A stretch of DNA of 64,000 nt from Butyrivibrio hungatei (GTDB lineage Bacteria; Bacillota; Clostridia; Lachnospirales; Lachnospiraceae), in the NCBI RefSeq assembly GCF_900101605.1, contig NZ_FMUR01000009.1, positions 1-64,000 of the forward strand, given 5' to 3'. The position numbers and the translations under genes are program-made. Below the pieces are notes generated by a model. The model was not told where the DNA came from. It did no database searches and was given only the letters and a program-made list of their open reading frames with translations. The first letter of the stretch is position 1; each line of letters starts with the position of its first letter. This document shows positions 40,042-47,473 of this stretch, piece by piece.

Positions 40042-41132
40042 CCTGCTCCGCAGAACACGATAATTCCCAAAAGAAGCATTATAAATGCCGCTTCGGGGAT
40101 ATCAACATTTTCTCTTGATGATACAACTTTCACCATCATTGCTTCCTGCTTCTGGATATCCTGAACAATCTCGGAAACAGGATGCTCGTCCGTTCTTACA
40201 TAAAACTTTCCGCCGGTATTCTCAACGGCACTTTGAAATTCCGAAGAACAGACCTTATAACTGTATTCCTCGGGCAAATAAAACTTATCCTCCGAAGGGA
40301 ATATTCCGAATACCGTGGTTTTATTATTCTTGCACGCTTCTGATGCGTCAGTAAGATTCATAATTTCAGGATAGTACGAATTCAGCTCGTTATCGGTGCA
40401 CATGATGATCACACGGGTCCTGTCCGATTCTCCGAGATAGGGAAAAGAATAAAGTGCAGAGCCGAGCCCTTCTCCTATAAGCGACGATCCCTTTGTATCT
40501 GAGCGATACAGAGTTCCCGCCTCGTAGTATGAAAGCTTCTCATCAAGCTCATAAAACCTCTCTTTTTCCTCTTCCGTCATATCCGTAAGATACTGATATT
40601 TATTGTAAAAATTGTCGTACATATCCTTCTGAAGCTTGAAATACTCATCAAGTTCATCGAGCTTTTGTGCAACATACTCATAATCGTCTGTAAGAGGCAC
40701 ATATGTAACGGATGAAGTATTAAAAATGCTCACTCCTATCCTGTCACCTTCAAGCCCTTTTACCACGCCTTTTATATACTCCGTGATCTCTGAGTTGAGG
40801 TCATAGAGCGAATATGATACATCAAGGCATATTATGATATCTCTTTTCTTTACACCGTTAACAACTTCCTTTGACTTAAACGGTCTTGAAATAAGAATAA
40901 AAGACGAAAGCATGCATATTATAAGTCCCGCTATCAAGACCGTCCTGATTATGCGGTACTGTTTAAACAATTCTGTATATAACTTGCTGGATCTGATTTT
41001 CCGGGTATTGGCAGCTCTGATTCCGCCGTTAAATTTAGTCGTTATCTTCTTGCTGTATTTATAAAGTCCAAAACAAATTCCGGCGATCAGCACGACTCCC
41101 AAAACGATGACCCATTTATGCATTATGTCCAT
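40023..41132 (-). CDS. VWA-domain membrane protein (BatA-like)
   Basis: A 369-residue protein: N-terminal helices around 8-22 and 62-82, a VWA domain (about 92-330) with MIDAS IICLDVSYSLYD (canonical DxSxS) and CTDNE, and a C-terminal helix (PEAAFIMLLLGIIVFCGAGWVL). A ~60-residue insertion (EYFKLQKDMYDNFYNKYQYLTDMTEEEKERFYELDEKLSYYEAGTLY, helical) sits inside the VWA domain and is unlike its partner. It overlaps the upstream gene by 10 bp, so the module is translationally coupled. Confidence 0.82.
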   Translation of the reverse strand: MDIMHKWVIVLGVVLIAGICFGLYKYSKKITTKFNGGIRAANTRKIRSSKLYTELFKQYRIIRTVLIAGLIICMLSSFILISRPFKSKEVVNGVKKRDIIICLDVSYSLYDLNSEITEYIKGVVKGLEGDRIGVSIFNTSSVTYVPLTDDYEYVAQKLDELDEYFKLQKDMYDNFYNKYQYLTDMTEEEKERFYELDEKLSYYEAGTLYRSDTKGSSLIGEGLGSALYSFPYLGESDRTRVIIMCTDNELNSYYPEIMNLTDASEACKNNKTTVFGIFPSEDKFYLPEEYSYKVCSSEFQSAVENTGGKFYVRTDEHPVSEIVQDIQKQEAMMVKVVSSRENVDIPEAAFIMLLLGIIVFCGAGWVLQK

Positions 41133-41623
41133 GTTCTGATCACTCCCATCGCAATTTCACAGGATTCCGAAAGTTCCTTGGATATCGGTCTTCCGTCCTC
41201 CGCAAATTCCGGAACGTAATACTCTTCCATAAGCTTATCCAGATGCTTGATACCAAGCTTTTTGACATCACGGATAGTCGCCGTCTCAACATTGATTCCC
41301 GTAACATCATGTATAAAGCCTCTTATCAAAAGACTGAGCCTCTGAAATCCCTCTCTCTGGCTCACCTTCCCCTTTCTGTAATCATTACTGAGCATCTGAA
41401 TCTGCGCAATATACTTCTGTTTCATTATGTACTGATATCCACTGCCGATACTGAAACGATTGTCTTTTTTATCGGAAGTAATATTCTCACCTCTCTCGAT
41501 TCCAAGTATCTTGGAAAGCACCCATATAAACGCAAAAAGAAAGGCCGCAAAAATAGCGATTCCGACCAGCAAAACCCAAAGACTGTATTCAAATGGTGGT
41601 CTTAATGTAACCGTAGTTTCCAT
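41123..41623 (-). CDS. Single-span membrane protein of the MoxR/VWA module
   Basis: About 166 residues: a short extracellular N-terminus (METTVTLRPPFEYS), one transmembrane helix (LWVLLVGIAIFAAFLFAFIWVLSKI), and a cytoplasmic helical domain (YIMKQKYIAQIQMLSNDYRKGKVSQREGFQRLSLLIRGFIHDVTG). Topology and position match the DUF4381-like small proteins found between DUF58 and VWA genes, but I cannot assign the family firmly. The start at 41623 (AGG at spacing 7) is preferred over the TTG at 41638. The 5' end overlaps the DUF58 gene by 35 bp. Confidence 0.65.
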   Translation of the reverse strand: METTVTLRPPFEYSLWVLLVGIAIFAAFLFAFIWVLSKILGIERGENITSDKKDNRFSIGSGYQYIMKQKYIAQIQMLSNDYRKGKVSQREGFQRLSLLIRGFIHDVTGINVETATIRDVKKLGIKHLDKLMEEYYVPEFAEDGRPISKELSESCEIAMGVIRTWT

Positions 41624-42488
41624 GTCTGTGCCTTTCAAATAAAACTATTGTCTTATCAATTATCTCCTCCGTACCTGAAAGAGAGATAACCGATGTTCTG
41701 CTCTGCCTACTGCTTAACGCTATGCTGTTTGCCGTAGCTTCTCTAAACTCAAGCTCCTGCTTTTTGAGCTTTTCGTTGTGAGAAAGAAACCACTTCTCAT
41801 AGTGTCCAAGCTCATTGTCAAAAACATTATCTCCCGTCAGCATGGCATCTTCCACACACATCGCCATAAGATCGTTATTGCAGGAAACCGCCTTGAGCGT
41901 ACTCTCACTTACAGATGAAAGTCCCTCGATATCAGTTATGAGAATAACTATCATTCTCTTATGTACACAGTTAAGGACGTTCTTTATGCACTGTTCAAAA
42001 GAAATATTGCTGTCCTTATCAATATACTTTTCATATTCGTATATGAGTCTCTCTATATGCTCAGTTCCTGCCTTGAACATACTTATTTCTGATGTATCTC
42101 CCTTAGGAAAAGCCATCGAAAAATCGGCTCCGTTCTTGTCCGTAAGATATGCCACAGTTCCGAAAGCATAGAGCGCAACATCCTTTTTTGACTCACCTTT
42201 CGGAGTATCGCCCGTCATCTTTTTTCCACAGTCACACACAAACATCACGTTGTGTCTTCTGTCGGTCATATATCTTCTTACCAGTGTTTTTCCCATTCTG
42301 GAAGATGATTTCCAGTCGATGTCGTGAACCTCATCGCCAAGCGCATACTCTTTCAGATCTTCAAATTCCATACTTCTTCCCTTATGTATGGAATGAAAAT
42401 CACCGTCAAGAATATTGGAGGTTTTTTTATTTGTATAAAGAGCTACCGCTCTCCTTATCTTCGATAAGTATTCGTAATCAATATTCAT
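41589..42488 (-). CDS. DUF58-domain protein (VWA-like)
   Basis: A 299-residue soluble protein. The DUF58 signature GRSMEFEDLKEYALGDEVHDIDWKSSSRMGKTLVRRYMTDRRHNVMFVCDCG is complete. These VWA-like proteins accompany MoxR ATPases and the Bat VWA proteins; biochemical roles are poorly known, and MoxR is thought to act as a chaperone loading metal or assembling complexes. It lies 12 bp downstream of moxR and overlaps the next gene. Confidence 0.9.
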   Translation of the reverse strand: MNIDYEYLSKIRRAVALYTNKKTSNILDGDFHSIHKGRSMEFEDLKEYALGDEVHDIDWKSSSRMGKTLVRRYMTDRRHNVMFVCDCGKKMTGDTPKGESKKDVALYAFGTVAYLTDKNGADFSMAFPKGDTSEISMFKAGTEHIERLIYEYEKYIDKDSNISFEQCIKNVLNCVHKRMIVILITDIEGLSSVSESTLKAVSCNNDLMAMCVEDAMLTGDNVFDNELGHYEKWFLSHNEKLKKQELEFREATANSIALSSRQSRTSVISLSGTEEIIDKTIVLFERHRHGNYGYIKTTI

Positions 42489-42500
42489 AGTCGCACTCTA

Positions 42501-43541
42501 TCACGGAGTCTTAACAGAATTTACGATTCCGTCAATTACCGTCTCAACTGAAATATTGTCTGCAACAGCCGAATAATTAAGACCTATTCTGTGTCTTAAA
42601 ACCTGATGTCTTACAACCTTTACATCTTCGGGTGTTACATAAGTTCTTCCCATCATAAGAGCTGCAGCCTTGGCCATCTTAAGGAATGCTATTGAAGCAC
42701 GCGGGCTTACACCGATCCTTACATATTTGCCAAGCTCAAATCCGGGAATCTGATTGGCTCTTCTGCTGGCAACAACGATACTTGAAATGTACCACTTAAC
42801 AGCTTCATCAACATATACCTGATCCGCAATATCCTGAACCTTGTTGATATCCTGTATTGTCAGCACGGGATCTGTCTTTTCGGATATAACTCCAGACTCT
42901 ATTCTCTTCAATATCTCTACTTCCTCAGCGGCCGTAGGATATGTAATAACCTCTTTTATCAAAAATCTGTCCGTCTGAGCTTCTGAAAGAGGATATGTTC
43001 CCTCCTGCTCAATAGGGTTCTGCGTTGCTATAACGATAAAAATGTCCTCCGGCATATTATAGGTCTTTCCGCCGATGGTAACGTGCTTCTCCTGCATCGC
43101 TTCGAGCATTGCAGACTGAGTCTTTGCACTTGAACGGTTGACCTCATCAAGGAGGACAAAATTGGCAAAAACAGGCCCCAGCATAGTCTCAAACTTGCAT
43201 GTTGCCTGATTATAAATCTGTGTTCCGATGATATCTGCCGGAAGAAGATCCGGTGTGCACTGGATTCGCGCAAATTTTCCGTCTACGGCATCAGAAATAG
43301 CCTTAGCCGCAGTAGTCTTTGCAAGACCGGGAACAGACTCGATAAGAATATGTCCGTCCGCCAGAATAGATGCGATAAGAGAAAATTTAAGCTGTTTCTG
43401 TCCGACTACCTTCTCGTCAAAGTAATCCGACATTTTCCTTATAACTTCCTGTGAATAAGCAAAGTCAATTTCATTTATATTACTTTTTGAAGGAGCTTTT
43501 TTCCCAAGCTCCTCCGTCATGTTCTGTACATTTTCGTCCAT
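42501..43541 (-). CDS. MoxR-family AAA+ ATPase
   Basis: A ~346-residue AAA+ ATPase. MoxR landmarks: GQKQLKFSLIASILADGHILIESVPGLAKTTAAKAIS (Walker A GLAKTT), RIQCTPDLLPADIIGTQIYN, the Walker B FVLLDEVNRSSAKTQSAMLEAMQE, ATQNPIEQEGTYPLSEAQTDRF and SPRASIAFLKMAKA. It is the first gene of the MoxR-DUF58-VWA module and lies 18 bp after metF. The start ATG at 43541 has GGGGAG 7 nt upstream; the preceding GTG at 43544 is less likely. Confidence 0.93.
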   Translation of the reverse strand: MDENVQNMTEELGKKAPSKSNINEIDFAYSQEVIRKMSDYFDEKVVGQKQLKFSLIASILADGHILIESVPGLAKTTAAKAISDAVDGKFARIQCTPDLLPADIIGTQIYNQATCKFETMLGPVFANFVLLDEVNRSSAKTQSAMLEAMQEKHVTIGGKTYNMPEDIFIVIATQNPIEQEGTYPLSEAQTDRFLIKEVITYPTAAEEVEILKRIESGVISEKTDPVLTIQDINKVQDIADQVYVDEAVKWYISSIVVASRRANQIPGFELGKYVRIGVSPRASIAFLKMAKAAALMMGRTYVTPEDVKVVRHQVLRHRIGLNYSAVADNISVETVIDGIVNSVKTP

Positions 43542-43559
43542 CACTATACTCCCCTTTTA

Positions 43560-44423
43560 TCATTTAATAATTGTAGAAAGATTCCTCATTATGCCAGCAG
43601 CGATATCAGGCTTGTTCATTGAATAAACATGTATATGGCTGACTCCGTTGGAGATAAGATCGATTATCTGATCGCAGGCATATATTATACCCGCCTCTTT
43701 CATCTTCTCGGGATCGTCCGCGAAACGGTCAACCATTATCTTCATCTTCTGCGGAATGGTCGAGCCTGAAAGAGAAACACTCCTTGCCACCTGTCTTGCG
43801 TTGGTTATTGGCATGATTCCCGGAAGAACCGGCACTTCTATGCCCTTTTCCCTTATCCTGTAAAGGAACTGGTACAACGTAGAATTGTCAAAAAACATCT
43901 GGGTTGTAAGGAAATCACAACCTGCATCCACTTTTTCTTTAAGATGAATGATGTCCTCCGACTGCCTTGCGCATTCTACATGTCCTTCGGGATAACACGC
44001 TCCGCCTATACATATATTTTCATCAAGCGATTTTATGTCGCTTATAAGCTGCGTCGCATGATCGTAATCATAGCAGATTCGTCCTTCCTTCGGAATGTCC
44101 CCCCTAAGTGCCATGATATTCTCGATTCCTTTTTCCTTGTAAACGGAAATCATGGACTTAACATCCTCTTTTGTAGACGATACGCATGTAAGATGTGACA
44201 ACACGGTAACTCCGTACTTGTCTTGAAGATCCGCCGAAATATTCACCGTATTCTTACTTGTTCCGCCGCCTGCTCCGTAAGTAACGCTCATAAAATCAGG
44301 CTTAAGTGCGGCAATCTCTGCCGCAGCCTTCTCAACATCAGCGTACTTATCGTCAGTTTTGGGCGGAAAAACCTCAAAAGACAAAGTCACATCTTTGTTA
44401 TTTAGTATGTCAATTATTTTCAT
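43560..44423 (-). CDS. metF: Methylenetetrahydrofolate reductase
   Basis: Reduces 5,10-methylene-THF to 5-methyl-THF for methionine synthesis and, in some anaerobes, acetogenic C1 flow. The 287-residue TIM barrel shows LSFEVFPPKTDDKYADVEKAAAEIAALKPDFMSVTYGAGGG, HLTCVSSTKEDV, NIMALRGDIPKEG, GGACYPEGHVEC and QMFFDNSTLYQFL. The start at 44423 (MKIIDILNNKDV) has GGAGG 4 nt upstream; an in-frame codon at 44444 lies in purB. It is co-directional with purB (17-bp gap) and moxR (18-bp gap). Confidence 0.93.
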   Translation of the reverse strand: MKIIDILNNKDVTLSFEVFPPKTDDKYADVEKAAAEIAALKPDFMSVTYGAGGGTSKNTVNISADLQDKYGVTVLSHLTCVSSTKEDVKSMISVYKEKGIENIMALRGDIPKEGRICYDYDHATQLISDIKSLDENICIGGACYPEGHVECARQSEDIIHLKEKVDAGCDFLTTQMFFDNSTLYQFLYRIREKGIEVPVLPGIMPITNARQVARSVSLSGSTIPQKMKIMVDRFADDPEKMKEAGIIYACDQIIDLISNGVSHIHVYSMNKPDIAAGIMRNLSTIIK

Positions 44424-44440
44424 ATTGCCTCCGAGCGGTA

Positions 44441-45874
44441 TCAAACATTGATCTCAGCGGTAAGACCGAGGTCTCCTTTGTTTGCATCCAATATAGGCTT
44501 TACAACTTCCGCAAGGAATTTATCTACCTGATGCGCACTGCATCCAACATACTTAGTGGGATCCATTGACGCCTTAAGCTCCTCGATAGTAAGCGGGAAT
44601 GCGGGATCTTCTGCGATAAGTTCAAGAAGATTATTGTCTTTTCCCTCAACCTTAACTGTCTTACCTGCTTCCATGGAAAGCTCACGGATCTTCTCATGAA
44701 GTTCCTGTCTGTCTCCGCCTGCCTTAACGGCATCCATCATGATATTCTCTGTTGCCATGAAAGGAAGCTCAGACATAAGGCGCTTCTCGATAACCTTAGG
44801 ATAAACCACAAGGCCGTCAACCACATTTATGCATAAATCAAGTATACCATCTGTTGCAAGGAATCCCTCGGGAATTGAAATTCTCTTGTTTGCAGAATCG
44901 TCAAGAGTTCTCTCAAACCACTGTGAAACCTCAGTAATAGCGGGATTGAGAGTATCAATGATGACATATCTTGCAAGTGAGCAGATTCTTTCACTTCTCA
45001 TAGGATTTCTCTTATATGCCATTGCAGATGAACCGATCTGGCTCTTCTCAAAAGGCTCTTCAACTTCCTTGAGGTGCTGAAGAAGTCTGATATCCTGTGC
45101 CATCTTTGTTGCAGATGATGCAATTCCGGCAAGTACGTTAAGTACCTTCATATCAATCTTACGGCTGTAAGTCTGGCCTGAAACAGCCATGCATCCCTTG
45201 AAGCCAAGCTTTTCAGCAAGCATGGGATCGAGCTTATCAACCTTAGTAAGGTCTCCGTCAAAGAGTTCAAGGAAAGAAGCCTGTGTTCCCGTTGTTCCCT
45301 TTGATCCGAGAAGCTTCATATTATCAAGAACATAATCAAGATCCTCAAGATCGATAGTAAAATCCTGAAGCCAGAGTGTTGCTCTTTTTCCTACTGTTGT
45401 AGGCTGTGCAGGCTGGAAATGAGTAAATCCGAGTGTAGGCTGCGCCTTGTATTCCTCGGCAAACTTTGAAAGCTCTGCGATAACATTTATAAGCTTCTTT
45501 CTTACAAGCTTAAGCCCTTCCGTCATTATGATGATGTCTGTGTTATCACCAACGTAGCAGCTTGTTGCGCCAAGATGGATGATTCCCTTAGCCTTGGGGC
45601 ACTGCTGGCCGTAAGCATACACATGGCTCATTACATCGTGACGAACTTCTTTTTCTCTTGCCTTTGCAACATCATAGTTTATGTCATCCTTGTGAGCCTT
45701 AAGCTCATCGATCTGCTCCTGAGTTATGTTAAGTCCAAGATCCTTCTCTATCTCAGCAAGTGCGATCCAAAGCTTTCTCCATGTCTTGAACTTCATATCC
45801 TGTGAAAAGATATATTGCATTTCTTTACTTGCATAACGCTCCGATAAGGGGCTTGTATAACGATCTGTACTCAT
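44441..45874 (-). CDS. purB: Adenylosuccinate lyase
   Basis: Catalyses two beta-eliminations in purine synthesis (SAICAR to AICAR, adenylosuccinate to AMP). The 477-residue protein begins MSTDRYTSPLSERYASKEMQYIFS and has RHDVMSHVYAYGQQCPKAKGIIHLGATSCYVGDNTD, TLGFTHFQPAQPTTVGKRA (catalytic His region) and the fumarase-superfamily signature SSAMAYKRNPMRSERI with the catalytic Ser loop. The start at 45874 follows AGGAGG (spacing 6). It lies 30 bp after purF. Confidence 0.95.
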   Translation of the reverse strand: MSTDRYTSPLSERYASKEMQYIFSQDMKFKTWRKLWIALAEIEKDLGLNITQEQIDELKAHKDDINYDVAKAREKEVRHDVMSHVYAYGQQCPKAKGIIHLGATSCYVGDNTDIIIMTEGLKLVRKKLINVIAELSKFAEEYKAQPTLGFTHFQPAQPTTVGKRATLWLQDFTIDLEDLDYVLDNMKLLGSKGTTGTQASFLELFDGDLTKVDKLDPMLAEKLGFKGCMAVSGQTYSRKIDMKVLNVLAGIASSATKMAQDIRLLQHLKEVEEPFEKSQIGSSAMAYKRNPMRSERICSLARYVIIDTLNPAITEVSQWFERTLDDSANKRISIPEGFLATDGILDLCINVVDGLVVYPKVIEKRLMSELPFMATENIMMDAVKAGGDRQELHEKIRELSMEAGKTVKVEGKDNNLLELIAEDPAFPLTIEELKASMDPTKYVGCSAHQVDKFLAEVVKPILDANKGDLGLTAEINV

Positions 45875-45904
45875 TTCATTCCTCCTGATAAAAGACACAT
45901 TCTT

Positions 45905-47350
45905 TTATTTCTCAAATTCTCCTCTGATGTCCTCAGTAGGCGGGGTAACCGGATAAGAACCTGTAAAGCAGCCCTTACAGATACCGAGATTTCCGCCAAC
46001 CATCTCTTCAAGTCTCTCTATTCCAAGATAAGCAAGTGAATCTGCACCGATTATCTTGCAGATATCATCAACATTTCTATTATAAGCTATAAGCTGATCT
46101 CTTGCAGGGACATCGGTTCCAAAATAGCATGGCCACAGGAACGGAGGTGAACTTACTCTCATATGCACTTCTTTTGCACCCGCATCGCGAAGCATTCTTA
46201 CAATTCGGTCTGAGGTTGTTCCTCTTACGATCGAGTCGTCAATCATAATGATCCTCTTACCCTCAACCGCACTTCCAAGTGCATTTAACTTAACCTGAAC
46301 GCTTGATTCTCTGTTCTTTTGCTTGGGTTTAATGAAAGTTCTTCCTATATAAGAATTTTTTACAAAAGCCTGACCATAAGGTATTCCCGACTGCATTGCA
46401 TATCCAAGTGCCGCAACGTTTCCGGACTCGGGAACGCCTACTACAAGATCCGCATCTATGGGTGAATCCATAGCAAGAAATCTTCCTGCAGCTATTCTGG
46501 CATCATATACGCTGATATTGTCGATAGTGCTGTCAGGACGTGCAAAATAAATATATTCAAAAATACATCTCGCATGTTTTTCCTTAGGGATACACATGCT
46601 CTTGTCGGACTGAATTCCAAACTCGGGAGAAATTGTAACTATCTCACCGGGCTCTACATCACGGATAAATGTCGCACCTACCGTATCAAGCGCACATGTC
46701 TCGGAAGCAAGGATATAACAGTTCTCTCTTCTTCCTATAACAAGGGGTTTAAATCCGTAAGGATCTCTTGCTCCGATAAGTTTTCTGGGCGACATGATAA
46801 CAAGGCTGTATGCACCCTTTATCTTGAGCATAGCCTTTCCGACTGCCTCTTCGACAGACTTGGTCGCAAGTCTCTCTCTGGCAATATGATATGCAATTAC
46901 TTCCGAATCGATTGTCGTCTGAAAGATTGCACCGGTATATTCGAGCTCATGACGAAGCTCAGGTGCATTGACAAGGTTACCGTTATGTGCAAGTGCCAAG
47001 GTTCCTTTTACGTAGTTTAGAACAAGCGGCTGCGCATTCTCACGCGTACTGCTGCCTGCTGTTGAGTATCTGACATGACCTACTCCGATGTCTCCCTTTA
47101 AAGTGTCCAATATCTCCGGAGTAAAAGCCTCATTTACAAGTCCCATATCCTTATGGCTTGTAACTTTTCCCTTTGGTCCGGTTGTGTCGCTCACGGCAAT
47201 ACCGCAGCTCTCCTGTCCTCTATGCTGAAGTGAAACGAGTCCGTAATATATAGATCCGGCAACATCGCCGCCGTCAAAATCATACATACCAAAGACACCG
47301 CATTCTTCACCAAGACGCTTATAATTCTCAGTCCTACCTTCGTAATTCAT
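45905..47350 (-). CDS. purF: Amidophosphoribosyltransferase
   Basis: Commits PRPP to purine synthesis by transferring glutamine amide nitrogen. A short propeptide (residues 1-16) precedes the nucleophile Cys17 in GEECGVFGMYDF, as in the Bacillus-type enzyme. The glutaminase domain includes LQHRGQESCGIAV and GHVRYSTAGSS. The phosphoribosyltransferase domain has the PRPP loop RIIMIDDSIVRGTTSDRIV. The C-terminal CKGCF and Cys residues near C412 and C465 can hold the oxygen-sensitive Fe4S4 cluster. It is the first gene of a probable purF-purB-metF-moxR... operon. Confidence 0.96.
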   Translation of the reverse strand: MNYEGRTENYKRLGEECGVFGMYDFDGGDVAGSIYYGLVSLQHRGQESCGIAVSDTTGPKGKVTSHKDMGLVNEAFTPEILDTLKGDIGVGHVRYSTAGSSTRENAQPLVLNYVKGTLALAHNGNLVNAPELRHELEYTGAIFQTTIDSEVIAYHIARERLATKSVEEAVGKAMLKIKGAYSLVIMSPRKLIGARDPYGFKPLVIGRRENCYILASETCALDTVGATFIRDVEPGEIVTISPEFGIQSDKSMCIPKEKHARCIFEYIYFARPDSTIDNISVYDARIAAGRFLAMDSPIDADLVVGVPESGNVAALGYAMQSGIPYGQAFVKNSYIGRTFIKPKQKNRESSVQVKLNALGSAVEGKRIIMIDDSIVRGTTSDRIVRMLRDAGAKEVHMRVSSPPFLWPCYFGTDVPARDQLIAYNRNVDDICKIIGADSLAYLGIERLEEMVGGNLGICKGCFTGSYPVTPPTEDIRGEFEK

Positions 47351-47390
47351 TTGTTCTCCTTGTTTTTAAAGAAAAAAATAACCTCAAACA

Positions 47391-47425
47391 CCGAACATTT
47401 TAACATCATATCAGGTACGATTCAA
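47391..47425 (-). promoter_or_regulatory. purF promoter with a possible PurBox half-site
   Basis: On the minus strand TTGAAT (47420-47425), a 17-bp spacer and TAAAAT (47397-47402). The plus strand carries CCGAACATT (47391-47399) overlapping the -10 and start site; this matches the core of Firmicute PurR boxes. The second, inverted box expected ~16 bp away is not clear, so PurR control is tentative. Confidence 0.5.
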
Positions 47426-47473
47426 TCAGAACTTATTAGCCTCTCTACATTCTGTACGGTGCCAATAATCATC

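Noticed and set aside
47351-47473. Purine riboswitch upstream of purF
   Set aside because: The ~120-bp interval shows a promoter and a possible PurBox but none of the conserved aptamer helices, and the leader is only ~40 nt.
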